NCBI GenBank assembly: GCA_025210775.1
Contig: JAOARB010000031.1
Coordinates: 62,001-126,000, forward strand
Reading direction: 5' to 3'
Length of the DNA: 64,000 bases
From: Prolixibacteraceae bacterium
GTDB taxonomy: Bacteria; Bacteroidota; Bacteroidia; Bacteroidales; Prolixibacteraceae
The translations under genes were made by a program, and so were the position numbers. Every line of letters begins with the position of its first letter. The first letter of the stretch is position 1. This document shows, one piece after another, positions 25,689-35,098 of this stretch. The notes below the pieces were generated by a model that saw nothing but the letters and a program-made list of their open reading frames with translations, had not been told where the DNA came from and did no database searches.

Positions 25689-26498
25689 CTAAGTATTTTC
25701 GGTATGACCAAACAACAATAGGTGAAGACGAGGTGCAAAACGCCACCCTCTTTCAATAGCCCATTCACACACCTTATTTTGCAATGTCTGGTATGCCTCA
25801 TCACCTATCCCCATAGGCATAAGTAAGACATCATCATCCGAAGCATGACTTAAAGGATCCATAAATAGGATCTCTAGTTCGTTCAAATCATCTAAAGAAG
25901 AGATTACAAATTTCAATTGTAAATCGATCTTATTTCTCAATCTAGCAAGAGTATATCTTCCAACATTTTCCACCACTAGATCCATAGATACTTTTTTACC
26001 TAATGCATTAGATGATGTAAGTTTTGGAGAGACACTAAAAAGATCTACATATTTACACAAAGAAGCAGAGAACATAGTTCCATTGGTTTCAATAGTCACA
26101 TGTAGATCTGATTTCCATTGCTTTGCTTCACGAAGAAAATCAACCAGTGCGGATTTTTGCAGTAATGGTTCACCACCAGTAATTACGAGGTGTCTCATAT
26201 TTCCCATATTCTGTTTGACCACCTCAAGCAAAGAAGAGACAGCCCACTTCTCAGTAGTCATATGTGGATCTATAGCGTGCGGAGTGTCACATCTCACGAC
26301 CTTATTGTCCGATGATTTCCACGCACAATTCAAGTTACATCCATAAAGACGAATAAACAACGAAGGAACACCTGCAAGTTTTCCTTCTCCTTGAATCGTT
26401 CCTGAGATAGCAAACCCTGTTTTTGGAGTCAGAGACTCACCATTTAATCCTTTTGTAATAGGAAAAATTCCATCCTGTGCTAATATGAGATCTTTCAT
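25689..26498 (-). CDS. queE: 7-carboxy-7-deazaguanine synthase (radical SAM)
   Basis: The 269-residue radical SAM enzyme converts 6-carboxytetrahydropterin to 7-carboxy-7-deazaguanine in queuosine/7-deazaguanine synthesis. Seen: the SGTIQGEGKLAGVPSLFIRLYGC entry strand, cluster cysteines Cys54 and Cys58, and GGEPLLQ for SAM binding. The third cysteine, Cys70, comes in RCDTPHA after an 11-residue gap. The canonical spacing is Cx3Cx2C, so a 9-residue insertion (KSSDNKVVR) separates the CAW and CDT parts. Similar spacings occur in other QueE enzymes, so activity is likely kept. It starts 2 bases after queD. Identification rests on the motifs and on the queD neighbour. Confidence 0.9.
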   Translation of the reverse strand: MKDLILAQDGIFPITKGLNGESLTPKTGFAISGTIQGEGKLAGVPSLFIRLYGCNLNCAWKSSDNKVVRCDTPHAIDPHMTTEKWAVSSLLEVVKQNMGNMRHLVITGGEPLLQKSALVDFLREAKQWKSDLHVTIETNGTMFSASLCKYVDLFSVSPKLTSSNALGKKVSMDLVVENVGRYTLARLRNKIDLQLKFVISSLDDLNELEILFMDPLSHASDDDVLLMPMGIGDEAYQTLQNKVCEWAIERGWRFAPRLHLLLFGHTENT

Positions 26499-26500
26499 TC

Positions 26501-27073
26501 CTAAAATTGAGGTTTTAGATTAACAAAAGGATTATGATTTCTTAAATCATTCCACCACTCTCCATTTTTCCATTCCATCTGTACTCCCTCCGAGAAGATA
26601 AGATCCTCAAGAGTAAAGTCAACCATATTTAAATCTTCCTTAAAACAAGTTGCAGAACCCGTTTCTGTTTCATGAACCTTCACAGAATAGAGTGAAACGT
26701 TACCCTCCTCATTAGCAAAAGAAGTATTACGAATAATACGGTCGATTACATAAAAGAAAAGGAGTGAATATCCTTCAGCAGAAGGCGAAATAGGCATGGT
26801 TACATGACGCTTGTTATAGGTTGAAACCATTTCCATAAATGCATCGGACTCCTTATGCCAAACAGAATAAGAATGGTCGAAAGAATCAATAAACTCTTTC
26901 ACTCTAGCCAATAGACTAAAGTCCATCACCATGAATCCCTTGTCTAGTTTATCAGATTTCAAACTTACCTCAACACGATAGGAGTGCCCATGAATATTCT
27001 CTCTACATCTTACAGAAGAACATCCTCTTACAATATGAGCACCTTCAAATCTAAATATCTTTGTTATTATCAT
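26501..27073 (-). CDS. queD: 6-carboxytetrahydropterin synthase
   Basis: The 190-residue enzyme of the PTPS/QueD family converts dihydroneopterin triphosphate to 6-carboxytetrahydropterin, the step before QueE. The zinc histidines are visible in FRFEGAH (His13) and ENIHGHSYRVEV (His29, His31). A catalytic cysteine lies in the SSVRCRE stretch. Later motifs are GFMVMDFSLL, FDHSYSVW, and VKVHETETGSATC, where Glu binds the pterin. A longer C-terminal tail than E. coli QueD is typical of Bacteroidota. Together with queE it forms a two-gene module; queC and queF are not in the window. It begins 35 bases after the LtaS-like gene and may share its transcript. Confidence 0.93.
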   Translation of the reverse strand: MIITKIFRFEGAHIVRGCSSVRCRENIHGHSYRVEVSLKSDKLDKGFMVMDFSLLARVKEFIDSFDHSYSVWHKESDAFMEMVSTYNKRHVTMPISPSAEGYSLLFFYVIDRIIRNTSFANEEGNVSLYSVKVHETETGSATCFKEDLNMVDFTLEDLIFSEGVQMEWKNGEWWNDLRNHNPFVNLKPQF

Positions 27074-27108
27074 TTCTTATAATACTTTTTTTCTTTCTTC
27101 AATACTCT

Positions 27109-28956
27109 CTAAGAATCTCTTTTACCAAGAAACTCATTCCAAGCAGATTGTAACACAGCTTTAATCTTATGCAGATTCTCTGGATCATAATGTTCTTTGT
27201 AAGAGACCTTATTGGTATGTAGGTCTAATACAACCTTAGAACTGTCTACACATGCACCAACACCTCCACTATAGACAAAATAACCAAAGCTAGCAGAGTT
27301 CTTATCCATCAAATCTTTACTAAAAGGAAATTTTTCGGAAGACAAACCTAAGCGACCAAGAATTGTCGCAGGAACATCAGTATTACTTCCACATTTGGTT
27401 ACAATAGTATCATTTTTGATTGCACCTCCTGCCATAACTAATGGGATATGATATTTTTCAGGATCATTGGCTTTAGAATCATATGGCATACGATGACCAT
27501 GATCGGCAACAAAAACAATCAAAGTATTCTTAAACCATGGTTGTTTTTTTGCTTCATCATAAAACTTACCCAGACAGCGATCTGTATATGTCACTGCATT
27601 AAGAAATTTAGCTTCCTCACTAGTTCCTTCAACCACTGTTTCCATTGGTACTTCAAAAGGCTCGTGACTACTAATTGTAAAAAGCATCTTAAAGAATGGC
27701 TGGTCACTTTCCTTTGTCTCTTTTTTGATTTCATTCATCAAATAATCCAACATAATACCATCATGCACTCCCCATTTAGAATTACAATCTTTAGGATCGA
27801 AAAAAGTTTCATCCACCACCCTATCAAATTCTGCATTAACCAAGAAGCTATGCATATTCGCAAAATTAGTATCCCCACCATAATAGTAAGTAGTTGAGTA
27901 GCCCTCTTTCTTCAATTCTTTGGTTACAAATGGCAACTTCTGTGACTTCTGCGGATATTTCATTATCGAAGCTGTTGGCTCCGATGGATAACCACTAACA
28001 ACCCCAACAATTCCTCTATCAGAGCGATCTCCAGTAGAATAGATATGATTAAACAGAACTCCCTCACTAGCAATTCTTGTCAGATTTGGAGTATACTCTT
28101 TATACCCTAATGCTCCAACCATTTTACCCGAGAAACTCTCCATCAAGATCAACAACACATTAGGTTTTGAATTCTCCTTTTTCAGAGGTTCCGATTTCTT
28201 AAACACATCGGCACGTACTAACTCTGCTTCCTTATCTTCCATAAAAGTATAGGGCGCAGCAAAACGATTCATCTTGGTTACAGAGTAGATAAAATTCCAA
28301 GACGCATTTACAGCCAAATGGTTAGGATATAAATCTTTTGAAAAATATACTGTTCCCGAATTCATGGGAGCAATCCCCACACCTCCTCGAATAGGGAGAA
28401 TCATAAATATCGTAAGAAAAGAGATCAAAACAGAAGCCTCTACCCTTCGGGATACTTTATTGTAAACAGACATGGTATCGTTGTTAAAACAAAAACGATA
28501 CATGCGATAGGCGATAAAAACAAAAACAGCAAAAACGATGGTAGAAAAACACATCTGTAATACAGTTGCAGATGCAAATGCTTCTTTTGGTGTCTTTAAA
28601 TATAGAAGAGGTGTTGCATCCATATGCACGCCCCAATTACGATACAATTCACTATCGGCAGAAACGACGACACCAATAACCATCATTAAAATAAAATTCA
28701 AGATCTTAAAAGGCATTCTGTAATTTCGGAGACCAAGAGCAGTAAAAATGAATAGGAAAATTCCATTTAACATCGTTAAATAACCACTAGCAGAAAAATC
28801 TTGGTGTATACCATGATAAAAAGACTTTAAAACTACGGTGATGGGATAACTAGAAGTCTGAGGCCATTGATATAGAGCAAAGATCAAACGAGCGACAGCA
28901 AAAATTACGGTCCAATAAAAGAATGTTTTAAAAAACCATTTTATAATATTCTTCAT
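27109..28956 (-). CDS. LtaS-like sulfatase-fold transferase, copy 2
   Basis: The 615-residue membrane enzyme has about five N-terminal helices (residues 8-195) and a C-terminal sulfatase-fold domain. Motifs are NVLLILMESFSGKMVG (metal Glu), LTRIASEGVLFNHIYSTGDRSDRG, FTISSHEPFEVP and VFVADHGHRMPYD (Asp-His metal ligands). The nucleophile region reads TGDRSDRG, with Ser where the copy at 11711 has Thr (TGTRTVRG); which residue is catalytic needs an alignment. Like copy 1 it should transfer a phospho-alcohol group onto an envelope lipid or glycan. A TACATTTG box lies 38 bases upstream. The queDE pair follows on the same strand. Confidence 0.87.
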   Translation of the reverse strand: MKNIIKWFFKTFFYWTVIFAVARLIFALYQWPQTSSYPITVVLKSFYHGIHQDFSASGYLTMLNGIFLFIFTALGLRNYRMPFKILNFILMMVIGVVVSADSELYRNWGVHMDATPLLYLKTPKEAFASATVLQMCFSTIVFAVFVFIAYRMYRFCFNNDTMSVYNKVSRRVEASVLISFLTIFMILPIRGGVGIAPMNSGTVYFSKDLYPNHLAVNASWNFIYSVTKMNRFAAPYTFMEDKEAELVRADVFKKSEPLKKENSKPNVLLILMESFSGKMVGALGYKEYTPNLTRIASEGVLFNHIYSTGDRSDRGIVGVVSGYPSEPTASIMKYPQKSQKLPFVTKELKKEGYSTTYYYGGDTNFANMHSFLVNAEFDRVVDETFFDPKDCNSKWGVHDGIMLDYLMNEIKKETKESDQPFFKMLFTISSHEPFEVPMETVVEGTSEEAKFLNAVTYTDRCLGKFYDEAKKQPWFKNTLIVFVADHGHRMPYDSKANDPEKYHIPLVMAGGAIKNDTIVTKCGSNTDVPATILGRLGLSSEKFPFSKDLMDKNSASFGYFVYSGGVGACVDSSKVVLDLHTNKVSYKEHYDPENLHKIKAVLQSAWNEFLGKRDS

Positions 28957-28993
28957 AACTACTACAGTTCCTATTGTGTATATTCAGCGACAA

Positions 28994-29001
28994 CAAATGT
29001 A
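28994..29001 (-). promoter_or_regulatory. Candidate -7 box before the second LtaS-like gene
   Basis: TACATTTG on the minus strand matches TAnnTTTG exactly, 38 bases before the ATG at 28956. No convincing TTTG lies 17-21 bp further upstream. Confidence 0.45.
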
Positions 29002-29111
29002 TATAATTATGATAGCATAAACACGTATTTTTATTTTTATAAACAATCCATACTGCACCCTAACAGAAACAAAACCCTAACAATCAAATCATTATCAAGA
29101 TAAAAAACAAT

Positions 29112-29150
29112 AAAAAAACTACCATCAGACCGTATCGATGGTAGTTTTTT
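29112..29150 (-). terminator. Terminator of the photolyase gene
   Basis: AAAAAACTACCATC (29113-29126) pairs with GATGGTAGTTTTTT (29137-29150), a 14-bp stem with a 10-base loop and T-runs on both strands. It lies 63 bases beyond the photolyase stop. Confidence 0.85.
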
Positions 29151-29213
29151 ATTACTATCTTTTATAATATGAATCAAAGAAAGGAGGAAAAAATATTAAC
29201 TTTTTTTATATTT

Positions 29214-30533
29214 CTATTTCCCTCTAATTTGATCATACAATGCCAAAGCTTTTTCTTTTTCCTTTTTATGGTCCACCATTGGCACAAGGTCATAATCATC
29301 AGAAAGCCAACGGTTAACATACTTTCTCTTCGGATCAAATTTTTCCAACTGCAACACAGGATTAAAGACTCTAAAGTATGGAGCCGCATCCACTCCACAT
29401 CCTGCAACCCACTGCCAATTACCGACGTTGGACGCAGGTTCATAGTCAAGTAAATATTGTGCAAAAAACTGTTCTCCCTTTCTCCAATCTATATGCAAAT
29501 CTTTACACAAGAAACTCGCGACCACCATTCTCACCCTATTATGGATTTTTCCTGTCTGTATCAAAGATCTCATTCCTGCATCCACCAAAGGAAAACCTGT
29601 CACTCCTTTTTGCCATCTCTCATATAAAGAATCATCCTCAACCCATGCCATATTATCGAACAAAGGATTAAAATTTGACACCGCAGTATTTGGAAAAGAC
29701 CAATACCAATGGGAAAAGAATTCTCGCCAAACCAACTCATTCCACATTGTCCTTGAATTTTCCCAAGACGCAATAGCCAATTCCACAACAGAAATAATAC
29801 CAAACCTTAGATAGGGGCCAATTCCTGAAACACCATTCTCAAGGAATGGATAATTTCTATTCTCCTCATAACCTATAAGCATCTGTTTGGTCCACACAAA
29901 ATCGTCAATCAAAGGCTCTTCACCAATCTTCATTTCCTTAAAACCAAACCCTATTTCATGGACACTATTTAAACACCCCCAAGACAAAGATTCAGAATCA
30001 ATCAACAAACATTTGAACTCACTTTTATTTTCTTCAAAAAGCTTCACTCCTTGCTTCATAAAAGAGGTGTACTTCTTCATTGGAGTTCCTTTCTGAGTAA
30101 CAATATCACCAATTGAGAAAAGCCAATTTCCCAAAGAAGTAAACACCTTACCTCCAATCGACTCAACAGATTTCACACATCTATCTATCAATGGCATTTC
30201 TGAAGGAGAATGACTCTGTTCAATAAACAATGTATGATAACCTCCATTTTGAATCAGATGAGTTATGATCTTCAACCTATCTCCTTCTGTAATACAAAGA
30301 TTTACATGATGTCTTTTTAGATTTTCTCTTAATCGAACTAAGGCTTTTTTCAGAAATTCTGATTGAAAGACGTTACATCCATAAGGCCACAAATATTCTT
30401 CATCCCATATATACAGGAACAAAACCTCACAACTATGATTAGAGCAGTAATCTAAACATTGATTCAACAAAGGATGATTATCTAAACGCAGGTTTCTATC
30501 ATAAATAAAAAGTACTCTTCCAAAACTATCCAT
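29214..30533 (-). CDS. phrB: Deoxyribodipyrimidine photolyase (class I CPD)
   Basis: The flavoprotein of 439 residues repairs UV-induced cyclobutane pyrimidine dimers using blue light. The N-terminal alpha/beta antenna-binding domain starts GRVLFIYDRNLRLDNHPLL. The FAD domain shows WQKGVTGFPLVDAGMRSL, GKIHNRVRMVVASFLCKDL, IDWRKGEQFF and DYEPASNVGNWQWVAGCG, ending in APYFRVFNPVLQ. These are the class I photolyase signatures, so the protein is not a CRY-DASH. The start is ATG 30533; a TTG at 30542 sits inside a candidate -7 box (TAATTTTG, 30540-30547). Photolyase implies exposure to light, interesting in an otherwise anaerobe-like gene set. Confidence 0.94.
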   Translation of the reverse strand: MDSFGRVLFIYDRNLRLDNHPLLNQCLDYCSNHSCEVLFLYIWDEEYLWPYGCNVFQSEFLKKALVRLRENLKRHHVNLCITEGDRLKIITHLIQNGGYHTLFIEQSHSPSEMPLIDRCVKSVESIGGKVFTSLGNWLFSIGDIVTQKGTPMKKYTSFMKQGVKLFEENKSEFKCLLIDSESLSWGCLNSVHEIGFGFKEMKIGEEPLIDDFVWTKQMLIGYEENRNYPFLENGVSGIGPYLRFGIISVVELAIASWENSRTMWNELVWREFFSHWYWSFPNTAVSNFNPLFDNMAWVEDDSLYERWQKGVTGFPLVDAGMRSLIQTGKIHNRVRMVVASFLCKDLHIDWRKGEQFFAQYLLDYEPASNVGNWQWVAGCGVDAAPYFRVFNPVLQLEKFDPKRKYVNRWLSDDYDLVPMVDHKKEKEKALALYDQIRGK

Positions 30534-30668
30534 AACATACAAAATTAGCTATCACTATAGGAGAACAGTAGCCCATTATCCTTTGTTTAAAATTATTTTT
30601 ACGATGATTCATTTTTAATATCTAAATTTTATTATACCTTGAATTAATCAAACAAAAGGTTCGTAATC

Positions 30669-31826
30669 ATGCAAAATTTTATTTTCCAAAATAGCGTTAA
30701 AATCGTTTTTGGCAAAGGACAAATATCTAAACTATCCTCTTTAATAGATACCAACAAAAAAGTAATGCTTCTCTATGGTGGAGGTAGTATCAAAAGAAAC
30801 GGGGTCTATGACCAAGTAATGGAAAGCCTGAAAAATCATACTGTGGTTGAATTTTCAGGAATTGAACCAAACCCACAATATGGAACTCTAATGAGAGCCG
30901 TACAGATGGTTCGTAATGAAAAAGTAGATTTTCTTCTTGCTGTAGGTGGTGGATCAGTATTAGATGGAACAAAATTTATCTCCGCAGCCACTAACTTTAA
31001 AGGCTATGCGTGGGATATTATAGCTAAAAATGCTCCATTAACAGGGGTGACTCTCCCTATTGGAACCATTATTACACTTCCTGCAACAGGTTCAGAGATG
31101 AATGCAAACTTTGTGGTAACAAATGAAGACACAAAAGAAAAGCTAGGAATGAATAAGCCAGAGGTGCTTCCTCAATTTTCTATTCTAGATCCTGAAGCCA
31201 TCTATTCTCTACCAGAAAAACAGGTAAGCAATGGTATTGTAGATAGTTTTATTCATACCACAGAACAATATTTGACTTATCCAGATCACGGATACCTTCA
31301 AGACAGACAAGCCGAGGCTATTCTAAAAACATTGATCGAAATTGGTCCTAAATATCTAAAAGACAAGACCAACTATGAATTGGCTTCTAATTTTATGTGG
31401 TGTGCAACCAATGCCCTGAATGGAAATATCAGTGTAGGAATGCCTCAAGACTGGGTCACTCATATGATTGGACACGAATTGACTGCATTATATGGTGTAG
31501 ATCATGGACAATCTCTAGCCATTGTGCTTCCAGGCGTTCTTGAGGTAAAAAAAGAAGAGAAAGCAGAAAAACTACTTCAATATGCTGAAAGAGTTTGGGA
31601 TATTACAGAAGGTACAAATGAAGAAAAAATTGATCTTGCAATCCAGAAAACGATTGATTTCTTTGAGTCGCTAGGTGTAAAAACCAGACTTTCTGACTAT
31701 AATATCGACGACAGCAAATTCGAGATGATAAGACAACGTCTTACAAAACGAAATATGCTTCTAACAGGAGAAAGGAAAAGCTTTACACCTGAAGATGCAG
31801 TTAAAGTTCTTGAACTAAGAAAATAA
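30669..31826 (+). CDS. yqhD: Iron-containing alcohol dehydrogenase / aldehyde reductase, YqhD type
   Basis: The 385-residue enzyme of the group III metal-dependent alcohol dehydrogenases probably reduces aldehydes with NADPH, like E. coli YqhD and clostridial BdhA/B. The Rossmann-like domain has LLYGGGSIKRNG and AVGGGSVLDGTKF. The metal ligands are in GIVDSFIHTTEQY (Asp, His) and the DWVTHMIGHELTALYGVDHGQS run (two His). Length and motif order match YqhD over its whole length. The GGGS followed by Lys suggests NADPH preference (inference). Single gene with a terminator at 31837-31885. Likely role is redox balancing or detoxifying short aldehydes during fermentation. Confidence 0.9.
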   Translation: MQNFIFQNSVKIVFGKGQISKLSSLIDTNKKVMLLYGGGSIKRNGVYDQVMESLKNHTVVEFSGIEPNPQYGTLMRAVQMVRNEKVDFLLAVGGGSVLDGTKFISAATNFKGYAWDIIAKNAPLTGVTLPIGTIITLPATGSEMNANFVVTNEDTKEKLGMNKPEVLPQFSILDPEAIYSLPEKQVSNGIVDSFIHTTEQYLTYPDHGYLQDRQAEAILKTLIEIGPKYLKDKTNYELASNFMWCATNALNGNISVGMPQDWVTHMIGHELTALYGVDHGQSLAIVLPGVLEVKKEEKAEKLLQYAERVWDITEGTNEEKIDLAIQKTIDFFESLGVKTRLSDYNIDDSKFEMIRQRLTKRNMLLTGERKSFTPEDAVKVLELRK

Positions 31827-31836
31827 AACATATCAC

Positions 31837-31885
31837 AAAAAAGTAAGAAGGAAAAACTCCACAAGTGATCCTTCTTACTTTTTAA
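31837..31885 (+). terminator. Terminator of the YqhD gene
   Basis: AAAAAGTAAGAAGGA (31838-31852) pairs with TCCTTCTTACTTTTT (31869-31883), a 15-bp stem with a 16-base loop and a terminal T-run. Confidence 0.87.
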
Positions 31886-31914
31886 ATATATATCGATAAG
31901 CCTTACTCTATGGC

Positions 31915-31945
31915 TTGTAGCTAAAACCCATTTGATATATATTTG
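31915..31945 (+). promoter_or_regulatory. Promoter of the nucleoid-associated protein gene
   Basis: TTG (31915-31917), a 20-bp spacer and TATATTTG (31938-31945) match the TTG/TAnnTTTG consensus. It lies 27 bases before the ATG at 31972. Confidence 0.6.
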
Positions 31946-31971
31946 TCTTTCGAAACATTATCAATCACAAA

Positions 31972-33012
31972 ATGCAAATTACAGGTAAAACAAAATTCAA
32001 AGATCTAATTGTTCACAAAATAGGAAACAAACATAGAGGAGAGGAACTAAAACTTTCATCTCAGTGTACTCCTCTTCATCCTGAATTTGCAGACACTCTT
32101 TTACGCTTTTTTCTTTCCTCTTTTTCTATCGAAGACCAATACCATTTTTCAGAAGAGAAGAAAGATTCGAACCTACCAGAGATTATCCAACGTCTTCTTC
32201 AAGAATCCTCTTCATTTATTAATGACACCCAGGATATTGCACGATACCTTTACGATATCTGTAACCATGCTAAAATTAAAAGTGGAGAACTCTATGTTGC
32301 TGTGATTGAAAACATCCAATATAAAAAAGAAGAGATGAACGCCATTGGGATATTTAAGTCGGAACATAAAGAGACTTATCTGAGACTTGAAGAGACCGAA
32401 GAAGGAATAAAACTAAACAAAGAAGAGGGCATCAACCCTCAAAAAATGGATAAAGGGTGTATTATCTTTGACACAAAAGCAGACGATGGCTACCGCATGT
32501 TACTTATTGATAAAGTAAAAAAGAACGATACCGCTAAGTTCTGGAAAGAGACCTTCTTAAATACCTCTTTAGTTTGTGATGATTATGGACTTACATCTCA
32601 ATATTTAGAACTGACTAGAAATTTTATTAATGACGTATGTCACACACAAAATGAAGTAGAACCATCACAACAGCTTGAGATTATATCAGACACAATGGAC
32701 TACTTTTCGAATGCTGAATCCTTTGATAAAAAAGAGTTTAAAGACAAGGTATTAAAAGATGTCCCAGACAAAAAAGTACTCTTTGATGAATACCAGAAAG
32801 AGTGGCAAAAAGACAATCGACTAAACCTTAAAGAGAAGTTCGAGATCCAAAATAATGCTGTAGAGAAAGCGAAACAACGTTTTAAACATGTACTTAAACT
32901 AGATAAAAACTTTCATATTTATATACATGGATCGCAAAAACTTATGGAGAGAGGATACGACAAGAAAAAAGGAAAGTATTACTATAAACTTTACTTTGAT
33001 AAAGAGTTATAG
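31972..33012 (+). CDS. Nucleoid-associated protein, NdpA/YejK family
   Basis: The 346-residue soluble protein matches the 37-kDa nucleoid-associated family (NdpA, PF04245). Visible family features are the opening KFKDLIVHKIGNKHRGEELKLS, a FFLSSFS strand, DIARYLYDICNHAKIKSGELYVAVI, and the repeated DYFSNAESFDKKEFKD segment in the second half. It ends with basic segments (MERGYDKKKGKYYYKLYF). E. coli YejK binds the nucleoid; the exact role is unknown. In Bacteroidota the family also occurs in mobile and defence loci, but no such partner is present here. It converges on the LytT gene with a 42-bp gap. Confidence 0.85.
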   Translation: MQITGKTKFKDLIVHKIGNKHRGEELKLSSQCTPLHPEFADTLLRFFLSSFSIEDQYHFSEEKKDSNLPEIIQRLLQESSSFINDTQDIARYLYDICNHAKIKSGELYVAVIENIQYKKEEMNAIGIFKSEHKETYLRLEETEEGIKLNKEEGINPQKMDKGCIIFDTKADDGYRMLLIDKVKKNDTAKFWKETFLNTSLVCDDYGLTSQYLELTRNFINDVCHTQNEVEPSQQLEIISDTMDYFSNAESFDKKEFKDKVLKDVPDKKVLFDEYQKEWQKDNRLNLKEKFEIQNNAVEKAKQRFKHVLKLDKNFHIYIHGSQKLMERGYDKKKGKYYYKLYFDKEL

Positions 33013-33054
33013 TAATCCCCTCCCCTTATGCAGTAAAATGGAAGAAGCACTTGT

Positions 33055-33759
33055 TTACAACTTATTGTCCATAAAAAATTGCTTTAAACTATTTCGATAG
33101 CTATTCCCGACAGGAACCTCGTGTTTATCGATAAGAACACACCTACCATTATATTGAACGATCTTTCTTAACGGAACAATAAAAGATTTATGAATACGAA
33201 GAAAACCGTAATCCAACAAAGAATTCTCTATTGATTTTAACGACTTTAAGGCCATATAATAGTTATTACCACAAACAATCTTTGAATAATCCTTCATCCC
33301 TTCGATATAATCAATATCATGAACCAATACTTTTATATATTCATCCCCCTCTTTGATAAAGAAAGAAGGATCTGGAACTAGAGGCGTTGTCTTAACCTCC
33401 TGACACTGTTTATCAAATCGTTCGATGGTTTTAGTAAACCTCTCTAAAGAGACTGGCTTTAATAGATAATCCACCACATCCAATTCGAAGCTTTCAATGG
33501 CATACTCAGAATAAGAGGTAACCATAACAAATTTAGTCTTGTTATTTGTCAACTGTACCAATTCCGTTCCTGAAATATCTGGCATTGCAATATCCGTAAA
33601 GACCAAATCGATATTATTACTTGCAATATATTTTAGTGCATCTAAAGGATTGGGAAATGTCTCTAATAGTTCAAATTGAGAAAAGCGTTCTAGATAATTA
33701 ACCAAGACATCAATACCCAATTGTTCATCATCAACGATGATCACCTTATATCTATTCAT
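33055..33759 (-). CDS. LytTR-family response regulator (LytT/AlgR type)
   Basis: The 234-residue protein has an N-terminal receiver domain with the acidic pocket (VDDEQ, residues 9-13), phospho-acceptor Asp56 in DLVFTDIAMP, and Lys in YLLKPVSLERF. A C-terminal LytTR DNA-binding domain begins near residue 140 (EYIKVLVHDIDYIEGMKDYSKI) and includes IENSLLDYGFLRIHKSFIV. It overlaps the kinase gene by one base, so the two form a strict pair. Targets are unknown; the nearest divergent gene is an S41 protease at 35099. Confidence 0.94.
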   Translation of the reverse strand: MNRYKVIIVDDEQLGIDVLVNYLERFSQFELLETFPNPLDALKYIASNNIDLVFTDIAMPDISGTELVQLTNNKTKFVMVTSYSEYAIESFELDVVDYLLKPVSLERFTKTIERFDKQCQEVKTTPLVPDPSFFIKEGDEYIKVLVHDIDYIEGMKDYSKIVCGNNYYMALKSLKSIENSLLDYGFLRIHKSFIVPLRKIVQYNGRCVLIDKHEVPVGNSYRNSLKQFFMDNKL

Positions 33760-34826
33760 TACTTTAGCTTTATTTCTAGTTTTGCAATATATTTCTTTTC
33801 TTGCTCTTCTAGATCTAATTTAAACATTTTAGGATAAGACAACTTTAATCGTGTTCTTAAATTCTCAAGACCTGTGCCTTTTCTATCCTCTCCTTGAAAG
33901 AATTGTTTCTTTTGAATGCTATTCTCTACTTCAAAAGACAATATCTTTTCATCAACCAAGGCTTTAATATTAACAAAAGAACTGCTATCGTTAGTGTAAA
34001 ACCCATGCTTAAAGGCATTCTCAACTAGGGTCACCAACATTAGAGGCTCAATAAACACATTATCTATATTTCCTTTCACATCAAAGGTAATATTTGCTTG
34101 TTGACCAAAACGAATTTTCTCTAAGGCAATGTATTCTTTGATAAATTTTATCTCATGCGACAACTTTACGTGACTAACAACCGAATTGTCCGTTAAATAA
34201 CGCATCATTCCCGACAGCTTTAATATCGTATCAGAAGTCATCGGATTGTTGTTTAATGACATGCTGTAAATAGAATTTAAGGCATTAAACAGAAAATGTG
34301 GATTGAATTGCTGTCTTAAAACCATCATTCTAGCCTCTTTAAATTTGGTTATCGTCTCAAAAAAATGTCCTTCAATCACCAACTGTAGATTATCAAAAAT
34401 CCAGAAGACGACAAGTAATAGAGAACTAAAACCAAGATACGTTCCCCAAATTCTAAAATAATCTGATACTCGTAGTTCATAATCCCCCTCATAATACTCC
34501 ATCATTATTTCATCAATATGCAGTTTTTTTATCACTGCAACAATAAATAAATAGGACAATCCTAAAAGCAACCATAGAAGTTTCTTTTTATTAAGTATCT
34601 CCTTTTTAAAAACACAAAAGTAGAACAGGTAAGAAAAGAGAGAGACACTAAACCATTCAAACACATCAGAAGAGAGAAATCGAAAACTCAGGTATTTTTT
34701 TAATGAATAGTCGTATATAAATATGGTTGTAAAAATAAATATCAGAAAATAAAGTGCATGAAATAACACCATAGACTTAAAGTAATTATCCTTCCATTTT
34801 TCTTTAAAATCAGAAAACAACTGCAT
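33759..34826 (-). CDS. LytS-like membrane sensor histidine kinase (His_kinase family)
   Basis: The 355-residue protein has four or five membrane helices in residues 17-150 and a cytoplasmic kinase part of the PF06580 type. The phospho-acceptor is His177 in QQFNPHFLFNALNSIY. The ATP-binding N-box is in LVTLVENAFKHGF and the G-box in GTGLENLRTRL. No periplasmic sensor domain is evident, so it senses through the membrane part. It is co-transcribed with the LytTR regulator. The signal is unknown; LytS/LytTR pairs in Bacteroidota often respond to envelope or metabolic cues. Confidence 0.92.
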   Translation of the reverse strand: MQLFSDFKEKWKDNYFKSMVLFHALYFLIFIFTTIFIYDYSLKKYLSFRFLSSDVFEWFSVSLFSYLFYFCVFKKEILNKKKLLWLLLGLSYLFIVAVIKKLHIDEIMMEYYEGDYELRVSDYFRIWGTYLGFSSLLLVVFWIFDNLQLVIEGHFFETITKFKEARMMVLRQQFNPHFLFNALNSIYSMSLNNNPMTSDTILKLSGMMRYLTDNSVVSHVKLSHEIKFIKEYIALEKIRFGQQANITFDVKGNIDNVFIEPLMLVTLVENAFKHGFYTNDSSSFVNIKALVDEKILSFEVENSIQKKQFFQGEDRKGTGLENLRTRLKLSYPKMFKLDLEEQEKKYIAKLEIKLK

Positions 34827-35098
34827 AAAATATTGTATTTGAATTAATAACGTAAAGAAAACAAATAATAAGAATAAAAAGTCGATGCAAATGCTCAGAT
34901 TATCTACGAAATCATACTATAGGTCGATTTCATTTTTATAGGAGGCAGAAAAATAAGATCATTGCATTCAAACAAGACTGTTTTTCAATAAAACCAAAGG
35001 AATACATTATTCATATCAAAAAAGCATCTAAGAACAAAACATAAAGAAAAACTTGTCTACCATTATTATCTAATTTCCACTCAATTAAACATTTAATT

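Noticed and set aside
29214..30533. CRY-DASH cryptochrome
   Set aside because: The FAD-domain motifs (VTGFPLVDAGMRSL, NVGNWQWVAGCG) fit class I CPD photolyase better, and the protein is shorter than usual CRY-DASH.
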